Of a stretch of 64,000 nt of DNA, positions 13,301 to 22,826 are shown one piece after another. Both the position numbers and the translations under genes were made by a program. Each line of letters starts with the position of its first letter. Position 1 is the stretch's first letter. The notes under the pieces were generated by a model. That model saw nothing but the letters and a program-made list of their open reading frames with translations. It was not told the origin of the DNA and did no database searches. Origin of the DNA: Apricaphanius iberus (taxonomy: Eukaryota > Chordata > Actinopteri > Cyprinodontiformes > Aphaniidae); the NCBI GenBank assembly GCA_028564705.1, contig JAPXFQ010002423.1, positions 1,240,001-1,304,000 on the forward strand, in the 5' to 3' direction.

Positions 13301-14207
13301 TACAAGTGAAAGTTAAATTATCGCGGGAAATGAAAAGAATAATGAGGGGAGATGAGGAATTTATTCCGCAGTGAATTTGTTTAATTCACAGGAGTCAAGC
13401 GCCTTTACATCTTTGTCATTGCAGTCTTTCCTTTATATCCTTCCGTTCATCCTCTGCCGTTATCAAAGCTGCTTTTTGCATGGTGAGATACTGTGGTTGT
13501 TGCCAATTCTCAGAAGGCAGCCAGTGCACCCAGAAGCACCCCCCTTTTAGGTTTATAGGTACAAGCTGTTATAGAGCAGAGTGGAGGGAATTAAATCAAA
13601 ACTAATTTATGCCAGTTTTTTTCCCCACTGACATATCTCAAAGTACGAGGGAGGTGCATTTACATGTGTGACGTGGCAATGAACGGAAAGATCAAAGCAG
13701 ACAAGGAGAAGGAAGAAATGGGGTTACTGAAGTCTTAAACAGTTTCCAGCAAAACATGGTCTGGTCTTAACATCTAGGGCCACCGTATCCAAGTTTTTAA
13801 TTTCCAAGTCTCTACAGTTACATCTATGTTCAAAAGGTCTAATAGTCGCGGAACAAAAACCATTATACACTAATGTCATTTCACTTGGTAGATTCATTAC
13901 ACATACATGATGGGGAGGGGAGAAGAAAGGGAAAACATAGAACACACATGTAACACTAGAACAAAAAACAATGACATGAGGCAAGAGACTCTGAAAGACA
14001 GACTGGTCTGACAAACTGTGTACAGAAAACACGGTAGACAAACACGAATGACAATGATGTTATTGCAATAGGAATTTGATTGTCTTTCTCTCTCTCACAT
14101 TTAGTCACTTCGGTTGGATTAGAGGTGGTTATGCTTGTTTATGAGTTGGTTAAAATATGTTTATCCTGTTCTTTTATTTTCTTATTTTTTTATTCTAAAT
14201 ATCTTAC

Positions 14208-14225
14208 CTCGAATCGGGGTACCCT
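14208..14225 (-). CDS. ptprs: ptprs 18-nt microexon (second part of mini-exon A), encodes E-G-T-P-I-R
   Basis: The minus strand reads tctcctccag / AGGGTACCCCGATTCGAG / gtaagat. With the carried-over G this is GAG GGT ACC CCG ATT CGA plus G, so E-G-T-P-I-R in phase 1 at both ends. T-P-I-R is the hallmark of LAR-family mini-exon A (G-G-T-P-I-R in PTPRD, E-S-T-P-I-R in PTPRS, recalled). Inclusion gives RIKQLRS-EGTPIR-GALQIE, and skipping gives [13 protein letters not shown], both in frame. It lies 5.3 kb from the 9-nt exon and 10.2 kb from the next constitutive exon. The acceptor has a clear pyrimidine tract (ttgttgtctcctccag). The residue pattern, phase and consensus splice sites make chance unlikely. 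Confidence 0.92.
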
Positions 14226-15638
14226 CTGGAGGAGACAACAAAAGTGAAGACATATCATCAGTTCAGCTCTGGGTAAATGTTAGTAATAGTTAGAAGGTAT
14301 TTGGGATGAAAAGGTCACTGAAACTAAGGTATATCATTAGCAGATATATTACAGAGGTAAGAGCTGTTTTTCAAATTGGGGAAAGGGAAATAAAAAATAA
14401 AAAAATAAATAAAATGTACTTCATTACTGGTATCACAAAAGAATGAAAAGTCTTATAATTTGGACTTTTTTTTAAATCATTGAACTAATATCCTGTCATA
14501 AGAAGTGCAATAAATGAAAGATTAACACCCTTAGGTGTCAGCATTTTATTGTATCTTTAAGTCAAGATGATAAGCAGAACATGAGACGTCTGACTTGCTA
14601 ATTTGACACTTAATGCATCAATAAGCACCTTTTTTTGCAACCATAAGAGGTTCATAAAACAGCAAGAGGCACCAGTACTCTACACAGGAAACACAGAACT
14701 ACTACAATTTAAGTTTTATCTTTAGGTAACACAAGTTGTATCTTTCATATTGGAATTATTATAAGCCATAAACCTACTTAACTGTGACAGGGACTCTACC
14801 TCAAGGTTCATCCAGTCTCTGCAGTCATTCGATCCCCTGGCTGCTTCCATTCTTTTATTTTACTGAGACTTGTTTTTTTATTTGTTGTTTACTTTGAGAC
14901 GGTATACTGTTACATGCTTGACTGCAAGCCAAATGCTCCATTAGGGACAATAAAATATTGAGTTTTTCCAGTTCCTGGCTGGTGGATTTTTTAAGATGTT
15001 GTCTGGGCTGTAAAGCTAAACTCTGTTAGCACAGGGACAGCAGTTTAGCCTCAGCTCTTTTGAATTCAAAATTCCATTCATCTTATTGCTTTTTTCCTGA
15101 TTTCCCTTTTCCACACTTTTTTAAATTTAATTCTGTTTATATCTTGAGTATCTCAGTACTTCCCCAGGCTTACATGTCTTGCGGATCTGCAGGACAATAA
15201 AAAATGTCCATATTGCCATATCTGATCATACCATGAATTATTGACATTATGCACAGCATTAATAGCATAATAATCATTCTTCTTATTATCTTTTGGCTTT
15301 TTCCTTCAGACATTGCCACAGGAAATTATCAATCTACATTGAGTCATATATCAGCATAACAACTGATAAAAACAACACAAATAATATTACAAACTATTGT
15401 GAATTAGTGGTAACACAAAAGCATGTTTTGCATCAGATATATCGCCAGTGATAAGCCATATTGAATTACAGGCATATAATTAAGATAATAGCTCAAAAAA
15501 AATTTTTTGATAGCATTGACCCATATCAATACTGAAGTGGATCAGATTGAATCAGATTGAATTGCTATAATCGATTCTAACTCTTAAGAATCGGAATTGA
15601 ATCAATTCATGAAATTTCAATTCAATACCCAGCCCTAA

Positions 15639-16281
15639 AGCCTAGTTTATGCTTCTCCATTTTGATGAAGACGGATTGACGCAGCGCCATTATCCATCAA
15701 CGCAAGGGCTCTCCGTCACCTACGCAAAAACGCATGGAGTAGAGGCCCAATTTTTAACTAATCGCCTCTGTCAACAGATAGCGTATGTATCTGATTGGTC
15801 AGTTCAGCAATAGCCAGACTATGGTTGCTGTAATAAGTATTTAATGCAGCGTTTGGCTACTACATGCTTTATATTGATTATGATTAATCTAATCTGTTCT
15901 TTTATTGATTTTGAACACAAGGAGGTGTAGGAAAATAACAAAAAGGACTGCTGTGTTTGTTTCCATGCATTTCTAGAGTATTCTATGAGCTGCACTTCTA
16001 GTAAAAAGCTTTACAGCTTAATCAAAACTTACTTTCTGTTGTTCATTGCTCCTTGAGGAAGAAATGCGTTCACAAGCCTAGAAAAAAACAGAAACGGCGC
16101 TGTGTGATAGTAGGCAGAGACGCCATGAAAACTTAGCTCCCCCTGCTGTCTTGGTCGAGCAACGCTGAAAAAAACAATAGAGAGTGGAGTGGAAGAGCGG
16201 AGTACTATAAACGGAAAATGTCTCAGTCAATACGTCTGCGTCTGAGTGCAAATTTGCGGTCGGAGAAGCATAAATTAGGCT
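15639..16281. mobile_element. 643-bp Harbinger-like MITE with TAA target duplication
   Basis: The left end is agcctagtttatgcttctcc and the right end, reverse-complemented, is agcctaatttatgcttctcc: a 20-bp terminal inverted repeat with one mismatch. TAA flanks it directly on both sides (15636-15638 and 16282-16284), as expected of PIF/Harbinger insertion. The interior is CG-containing (acgcag, gtcaat), unlike its AT-rich surroundings, with no convincing transposase; open frames of 74 and 150 codons are shadows. It sits beside an older end-like sequence cagcccta (to 15637), suggesting insertion into a hAT-like remnant. Confidence 0.7.
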
Positions 16282-17057
16282 TAATTCCAATACTCTCCCC
16301 TCGAATTGATTATCTTGACAGCTCAAAAAACACAGGACAGCTGATGAGCATCTGTGCTGGCCCGAATAATTGTGTAATCCAACGGGTGGAAGAGGTACTC
16401 TTGACAAGAGACAGAGATAGATATTTAAATAATTTTTTATGAAATTATAATTGTATTTGTACAAAAGCATAATCTTTTGTGATACCAACATTTTGTTTTT
16501 ATTTAATTTAAAGTTCTGCCTGGTTTGCAATGAACCTTTAATTTTTTTTTATTTTTTTTTTTTAGAAAGTATCCAAGTTGTGCAGGAAGATGTCTTTAAA
16601 AATCTAATAAAACATCAGACCATCTCTAAATAGATCTGTAAAGCATAGAGACAATGTCATTAAATGTGCTTGGGTTACCTACTGATCATACCTAGATAGT
16701 TAAATCTAAAGATTGCTTGTATCAAGCATTGTTATAGAAATTCTAAATACAATTTATATTTTAGAGTTCCTAATAACTTCACAGCATTTTGTAAACCAGT
16801 ACTACAGTAATTATATTATGTACACTATAAATTCCACATATTGCTATTGATTAAGGCTGAGAATCATTGAAAAACCAGGCAAAACTAATATGACTATTTT
16901 ATATAGTTTTTTAATTATGGTATACATACTGTTGGGTAAGTCACAAGGCAAAGGGACACAGGGAAAGTTATGTTGTTAAAGAGTTAGAATTGATTAGAGG
17001 CTGCAGAAAGCTGGTTTACTTGGCTTTAGCTGAGATGAATTTTAGTTAGGAGTTAAG

Positions 17058-17121
17058 AGGTTGCTAGTTAGGGTTAGTGGTTAAGTTAGGTTAAGGTTAG
17101 AGCATGGTTAGGGTTAATAGA
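17058..17121 (+). repeat. Degenerate TTAGGG-like stretch
   Basis: Within about 64 bases there are several gttagg and ttaggg units (gttagggttagtggttaag, ttaggttaaggttag, ggttagggttaat). It resembles a short decayed interstitial telomere-type or simple repeat. The units are irregular, so it is not a clean telomeric array. Confidence 0.45.
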
Positions 17122-18528
17122 GCAGGTGTATCCAAGGGATGATTATTATATCCATCAAAAAAAGAAAAAAGGAACATAAAGGTAGACATTTAAATAAAAT
17201 TAGCAATGTGAGTGAGGGCGTAGTTGAGGTTGTTCAGAGGGGTTAGACATAAACATAAAAAGCAGAAGATGAGACAAAGGTTTGCAATATTATAATCTGA
17301 AATATTGCAGTAAATATTTGTTGAATATTTTAATTTTCAAAATGGAACCAGCTTCAGCAGATAAAATTAAACTAGGCCAAGAAAGACCTGGTGAGTCTGT
17401 TGAGGCCATCTGGTTTTCAATTACAATGCCAAATCCACCTATGTTATTGACACAAAACCTTTTGGCCATAAGCTTCCATTCTAAGCTTGGTCAGCCAGGC
17501 GTCGAACAGATTAGGAGCACAATGACCTAAATATATCTCAGCATGCTGCCATCTTCTTCAAATCATCAAATTATTAAATACATTATTTTAATTTCTGTAG
17601 AACATCCATCTGGTTTTGTTTAACAGCCCCCTGAATGTATTAAAAAGGTATAACTAAAGGCTATCCAGAGGCGGCTTGGCCAGAGATGTTACACATCTGC
17701 ATGTGAGGCAAGCTAAGTTGCGTGATTGGCTGGATGTCAAAGTCTGACCCCCCTCCAGAGGGCATCTGGCTGACCTTCACTTTGCTGCCAACCCTCGCCT
17801 CTCATGAGTCTGTTTGTGTGGTAGCAGGTCCCAGAAACGATTTCTATTGTTACTACAAATCTGCAGAGCTCCCAGCCTTCCTCTCCAGAGTGACTTTGAT
17901 GCCAACACGTGTGACTGAACGCACTCAAACATGAATTTGAGAGTGAGGATCACAAATCTTTTTTATAAAATAAAGGAGACCGTAATATTTAGGAATACTC
18001 ATCTTCTCACTGTCATTGTGGCTTGTGGTGAATCATTCAAGTTGACAAGGCCAGTGAAGGCCTGGGGTCTGCAGCCATGGGAACTGGGGAGAAATGTCAG
18101 GCTCCCTACACACCTCGAAAGGATCTCCTTAGGGGACCCAGATGCAAATACCACTGCCCCACCAGCACAGCATGGTCTGGAACATAAGGAACCAGTCTGC
18201 CAGCTATCTGCCAGCTAGTGAGCTATCTTAAAAACAGATTTTTCTTCTGTTGCAGTGGAATTATCTATTTTTTTTTATTTAAGAGATCTTACAGCACTAA
18301 AAATTTAGAGTGTAAATATACTAAGATTACAAGACCTTTAAAGAATTTGGGACAGACCAAAGACAATGCCATGAATAGAAACAACTTTTGCAATCCCAAC
18401 TCAAAGATAATTAAAAAAATACCTTGCCTTAAAAGACGTTCTTAACAAGTGATCCACACTTGAAAGTGCGCAAATGTAGCAAACCATCCGGTTTTCTTAG
18501 TTATCTAACATTTCTCTTCACTTTGAGT

Positions 18529-19311
18529 TTCAGTGGGGCTTTTCTTTACCTGGTTCCAGTGCTCAACTGGTGCTAGTATTTATTTAGCACAGGTTATTTG
18601 TGTTTCAAGCTTGATAAAAATTTGGTCAGGAGGCTAAAGGTGGGCTTAGGGAGAACATCAATTAATCAAATTGTTGGGATCAGCATGTAATGGAAAAAAA
18701 AATGTTAAAAAATGCTGCACTTTAACAATAATAAAACTTTCAATTAGAATTTAAACAACATATTTTTTAATCTACCCCCAGTAGTTTTAAAATTCCCATC
18801 AAATAATTTAAATAGGTCAATGCGCTGTTTAATAGCTGCACAAACAGATGATGATTTTTCACTGAATCAGTTCTTTACCTTTTTCCGTCTTATAAAATCT
18901 CCCAGTATCATACTAAATCTTGTTCCAGAAAGTTGTGTTCAACTACTGGTTTCCATCCGCTGATACACATAGGAGATCAACTGATTAGGATTTTGTAAAC
19001 TGTCTTACAGTCTTAACAGTCTTAATATATCATGGTGGCGATACTGGGCAATCTGTTTGCAAGGATGCTGGGACAAATATTTATGTGGAACAATTGTCTC
19101 TGTGCACCACTATCCTTCACAAAAACATAATAAAGCAGCAGAAAGGGGAGATAGCAGCTGAATGAGACGTTGATAATGCTGTGGCTCTTACTTGGCTCTA
19201 AGGTGGTGGTGAAGCAAAATTATGATTTTACAGAACCACTTAGCAACTGGCTCTAGCACCACCCCTGTGTAAAAAAACTAGAACCTCTTTAGTGGAAAAG
19301 CCCTGGGCGTG
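18529..19311. repeat. Possible non-autonomous DNA element with imperfect inverted ends
   Basis: The left end cagtggggcttttctttacc resembles the reverse complement of the right end, cagggcttttccactaaag; inside each comes a ggttc(c/t)ag block and then a tggtgctag block. The similarity is gapped and no target duplication was found. It ends about 220 bases from the 9-nt microexon. Confidence 0.35.
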
Positions 19312-19526
19312 GCACTGTAATAAATTTAAAGGCTGACATTAGCATGAGTTAGGGGAAACCAAAAGGAAAGGTTAAGAGTGAACAGAGAACCAAAGGGAGC
19401 ACATTAAAGAAGAGGATAAGGTTAGGTTTGGGGAGCGAGGGATGCATGCATTTTGGGAAGTGGTTTAAATATGCCGACTACTTCAAGGAGAGTGGGTTGG
19501 CTTTATGAGCTTTGCAAGTCACTTAC

Positions 19527-19535
19527 CAAATCTTT
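19527..19535 (-). CDS. ptprs: ptprs 9-nt microexon (first part of mini-exon A), encodes E-R-F
   Basis: On the minus strand the sequence reads ttttcag / AAAGATTTG / gtaagt: a consensus acceptor and donor around nine bases. In the phase left by the preceding exon (one G carried over) it reads G-AA AGA TTT G, giving Glu-Arg-Phe and restoring phase 1. Followed by the 18-nt exon at 14208-14225 it yields E-R-F-E-G-T-P-I-R, which parallels mammalian PTPRS meA (E-T-F-E-S-T-P-I-R, recalled). The position is right, between the two Ig2 exons. Upstream is a pyrimidine-rich tract with TGC at 19550-19552 and 19584-19586. In mammals meA lengthens a loop of Ig2 and changes binding to partners such as IL1RAP-family proteins and Slitrks (family knowledge). 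A nine-base match could arise by chance, but position, phase, splice sites and encoded residues agree. Confidence 0.85.
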
Positions 19536-19590
19536 CTGAAAATGACAAAGCAAGAAGAAGTAATTAGAAGGAAAAGAAAAACAGCATAGT
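19536..19590 (-). promoter_or_regulatory. meA-9 acceptor region with UGC motifs
   Basis: The acceptor of the 9-nt exon is preceded on the minus strand by cttcttcttgctttgtc and attttcag, with TGC at 19550-19552 and a second at 19584-19586 within a pyrimidine-rich run. This fits an SRRM4-type neuronal microexon enhancer. The trinucleotide is common, so the call rests on its position. Confidence 0.35.
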
Positions 19591-20599
19591 TTATTTGAAA
19601 TTAAAGTTACGTTAAAATAGCCAAATACGTAAAGGAATTAAAATATATTTATTCACTGTATTTTCTAATCAATATGTGTTAAGTTACTACTTAAATTTGA
19701 ATTTATGATTATTATTAATGTTTACTTATGTTGTAATAATCATGTTAGTGTTGTTAGAATTTTTTTAGTATTTAACTTTGTTTGACATTTTTTTTCTGGA
19801 TGTTAACTAGTATTATGGATCAAAAGTAAATACAAGGTGTTTGAAGGCCTTAATATGTGCTATGACGCACATTTCAGTTTCAGACACCAACAAAGACAAA
19901 ACATTTTAACAGAGTGGGAGACCACAGAACAACTGTTAAACAGAAGACACAAAGAAAGTTCAAGGTATCATGAAACAGAGAGACAGATGATACTAAGATA
20001 AAACACCGCTGGAAGCTGAATTTCTTTCATCCAAAGCAGCTTAAAACTCACAAAGGCTCATGGAACAGCTTCAAGGTTTTTACGGTTTTACAGGTTAAAC
20101 AGTTTAACAGAAGCTGGAGCTGGCCCAGAACAATAAATTGCTGATGGAGAAAAAACAAATGTAACCGAGAAACAAATACCACAGCTTTTTGTAACTCTAC
20201 ATCCATTGCGGGAAATCTCAAAAGTAAAACTGACAAATCTGATTAGGAATGACATATATGAAAAATACATTCTATGACACAAAATCCTACTGTGTGTATC
20301 AAAGTACACCAAATCTACTGCATAAAAAATATAAAGAGTTGTAATTTATCACTAAAATTATGGCAACTGTTATTTCTGACAGGGTTTGCTGAGCAAAGTA
20401 ATCACCATGTTGCAAAAAATAAACATATCAGACATTTTTGGAAACTCAGTATTTCTTTGAGTAAAAATGAAAAAGGTGAGCAAATGTATGTGCTTATTAT
20501 GCCCTATACAGAGTTAAACAAGAATGCGTTTCTCTCTCAGTTTTGATTCAAAACAACTTTTACCCGATGTATTCAGGTAACAGGGAAGTCTAGCAGTGT

Positions 20600-20707
20600 T
20601 ATTTACACCCTTTGAAAATTTTCATATTTTGTCAGATCACAACCATAATCTTCAAGCTATTTTATTGATATTATGTGTGATAGACTAACACAAAGTAGTG
20701 GACAAAC

Positions 20708-20784
<77 letters not shown>

Positions 20785-21797
20785 ATCTTTATCTCTATCT
20801 TAATCTCTAATCTTATTGTCAATCAATGTGTTCTTAAACAATATTTCTTTACAAGGCTTTGGTGTCTCCTTCTTTGATATGTAAATCTAGAGACTGTTTT
20901 TTCTCCCCCTATTATTAACATGTCCTGTATCCAGTCCATGTTTCCAACAGCTCTAACCAGTTTCCCTATTTTACTAAAGGACAGCATATTAGGAGCATGA
21001 CTACAATGCTTCATGTTGGGGTGGGTGTTTACAGGTTGTTCATTTTCTGTCACATACAGCAGTTTAGATGTGGGTCAGAATGTTTAGTGTTTGTCTTGTA
21101 TGACAGGACACCATCTTCCAAATGTTTGTTGTTCAATGTGGCTTGTGGAAAATTCTACACAAGACCTTTTATATCTTGAACAACCTTGTTACTTCACCAT
21201 TAAATACCTGATGATCTCGGCAGCTCCCTCAGCATTACCAACTATTGCCAGTTTTCTGATTAATGCTCTCTTATCCTTGCCTTTCAGTTTAGGTGGATGG
21301 TCATGCCTTAGTAGGTTTGTATTTGTTCTACTATTTTTTTACCTATTTGGATGATAAATTGAAGAGTGGTCCTTGAGATTTACAAAGGTTATTATTAGTT
21401 TATAACTGAACCATGCTTTAAACCTCTCCATAACTATTCCCTAATGTGTCTGCTATATTCATTGGTCTTCATGGTGATGTTTGTGCACCAAGGTTCTATT
21501 AAAAGGTTCTAAAAACTGTTTTTTCTTCTCAGATTAAACTGCAAACACGTGGACTCTGTTAGCTAACACGTAACTTCGGCAGGCAATTGGATACCCTGTG
21601 ATCTTTTCTTACATAAAAAACAGCAAAATGGGGCATACGTTTTACATCGTTATGTGTAAAAATACTCTTCACCATTATGGATTATTCTTCTTTAGGGCTA
21701 TCACATGCCCTTCCAATTAAATTCCATGAAGGTTGTGCTTGCTATGTGATAAAATATGAAAAGTTCAAGAAGTATCAATGCTTTTGCATAGTACAGT
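20600..21797 (+). mobile_element. Decayed Tc1/mariner-like non-autonomous element, about 1.2 kb
   Basis: The left side near 20606 reads accctttgaaaattttcata and the right side, reverse-complemented, begins tacttcttgaacttttcata, giving inverted ends. A sub-terminal atgtgatagactaacac stretch also matches the copy at 47.7 kb. The arrangement matches a common teleost element whose ends read 'aagtattcatacccctt' (recalled). No transposase frame survives. A long AT microsatellite has grown inside it. Confidence 0.5.
20709..20784. repeat. AT dinucleotide microsatellite followed by poly-T
   Basis: About 60 bases of alternating A and T (20709-20768) run directly into about 17 T. It lies inside the decayed element at 20.6-21.8 kb and is probably length-variable. 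Confidence 0.95.
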
Positions 21798-22637
21798 TGC
21801 TACCATCAACTCTAGAAAACTATACCACTGCAGTAAATATTTGAATGAGACCTTTACTCAAAGTTATGTTTTGAAAAGTTCATAGAAAAAAAGTTCATAG
21901 ACCATAGAGAAATATAAAAGTCTTTCATAACGGTTCACTTTTTGTCTTTAGTGAGATATTAATAATAATATGACATATTGATAATTCTGACTGTGCAATC
22001 TTTTAGGTGCCTCAATTAGGGCAGAAACTCATCAGTGACAGAATCTTTATTTAGAGGACTCATTCCTGATTTACGATTACAGCAATGAATCAAATGAGAG
22101 TCATTGGATTTTTCAAATGGTGACAAATCATCGACCTAAAATATCAACCCCTGTTGCCCAAAGCCACTGCAGGGCCCGCACTTAATTAGCAATATAATTA
22201 CATATTGCATTACTGGGACAATCTGTGGGCTTTAATCAATTAGAACTAAATACATTTTTTTTCACATCTGTTTTTACTGTGCAGAATGTGGACATGTTGT
22301 CATTGTGCACTATAATGCAATTTTTGGATGTTGAAATGTATTTAATCTTATAAGCTTAGAAACACATTTGGATTATGATATATATAACACTTTAGATTTC
22401 ATATTAATATTTGGAAAGTAATTACACAATTCACTAAGCTGAATATAAGAAATGTCTAACCCTAGCAATCAGTTTTGAAATGTAAAAATTTGAAAATAAT
22501 ATATTAAGGTGTTGTGACAGAAGAACTGTAAAAATGCAGAACCATGTTATATTAATTGTCATTTAAACTGTTGGAAACCTAAATCTGCTGCAAAAGAAAG
22601 AACACAGCAAAAAAAATTAAGCTTAAACTTCCCTTAC

Positions 22638-22826
22638 CAGAGCGCAGTTGCTTGATTCGTCCATTACTCGTACTTGGATCTATGGGCAGAAAGTCTTTGT
22701 ACCAGGTGATTTCTGGGTCAGGGTTGCCACTGGCAGAACATAGCATTGTTGCCGTTCGAGTCCTCTCCACCACCTTGAGTTGAGGACCCATGTCAATGTT
22801 AGGGAAGCCTGGTGGCAGAAGGTCCT
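22638..22826 (-). CDS. ptprs: ptprs exon: Ig1-Ig2 linker and N-terminal half of Ig domain 2
   Basis: The 189-bp exon follows acceptor ccctgcag and ends CGC TCT G before donor gtaagg, phase 1 at both ends. It encodes (E)[55 protein letters not shown] and RIKQLRS. The first Ig2 cysteine (TMLCSAS) and tryptophan (ITWYKD) are present. The [20 protein letters not shown] stretch is near-invariant in the LAR family. The exon stops at RIKQLRS, exactly where meA is inserted in vertebrate PTPRS and PTPRD, so splicing can run to the 9-nt exon, the 18-nt exon or straight to the exon at 3887-3997. The preceding intron is 22.8 kb and holds most of the transposons in this window. Confidence 0.96.

Larger units (their letters stand above)
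3998..14207 (-). other. 10.2-kb intron between meA-18 and the Ig2 C-half exon
   Basis: It holds decayed DNA-transposon remnants near 4.6-5.1, 6.95-7.62, 8.58-8.79 and 9.18-10.38 kb, listed separately. The rest (about 5.1-6.9, 7.7-8.5 and 10.4-14.2 kb) shows no exon, RNA gene or repeat I can name. Open frames there are short and compositionally biased. Confidence 0.6.
14226..19526 (-). other. 5.3-kb intron between the two meA microexons
   Basis: It contains a Harbinger-like MITE (15639-16281), a TTAGGG-like stretch near 17.06-17.12 kb and a weak inverted-repeat element (18.53-19.31 kb). Nothing else recognisable was seen in 14.3-15.5, 16.3-17.0 and 17.2-18.5 kb. Confidence 0.6.
19536..22637 (-). 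other. 3.1-kb intron between the Ig2 N-half exon and meA-9
   Basis: Most of the middle is one decayed DNA element (20.60-21.80 kb) interrupted by a long AT microsatellite. The flanks (19.6-20.6 and 21.8-22.6 kb) show nothing recognisable. Confidence 0.6.

Noticed and set aside
13724..14041. 105-codon minus-strand frame beside the 18-nt microexon
   Set aside because: No domain signature, not joined by consensus splice sites, and the true exon is the 18-nt segment at 14208-14225.
16026..16040. Minus-strand acagAAAgtaag near 16030 as a possible extra microexon
   Set aside because: Three-base 'exon' with no pyrimidine tract and no counterpart in the family; chance splice-like motif.
18100..18130. 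Splice-like motif pair around ctcgaaaggat
   Set aside because: Tested while searching for the 9-nt microexon; the 11-nt interval breaks frame.
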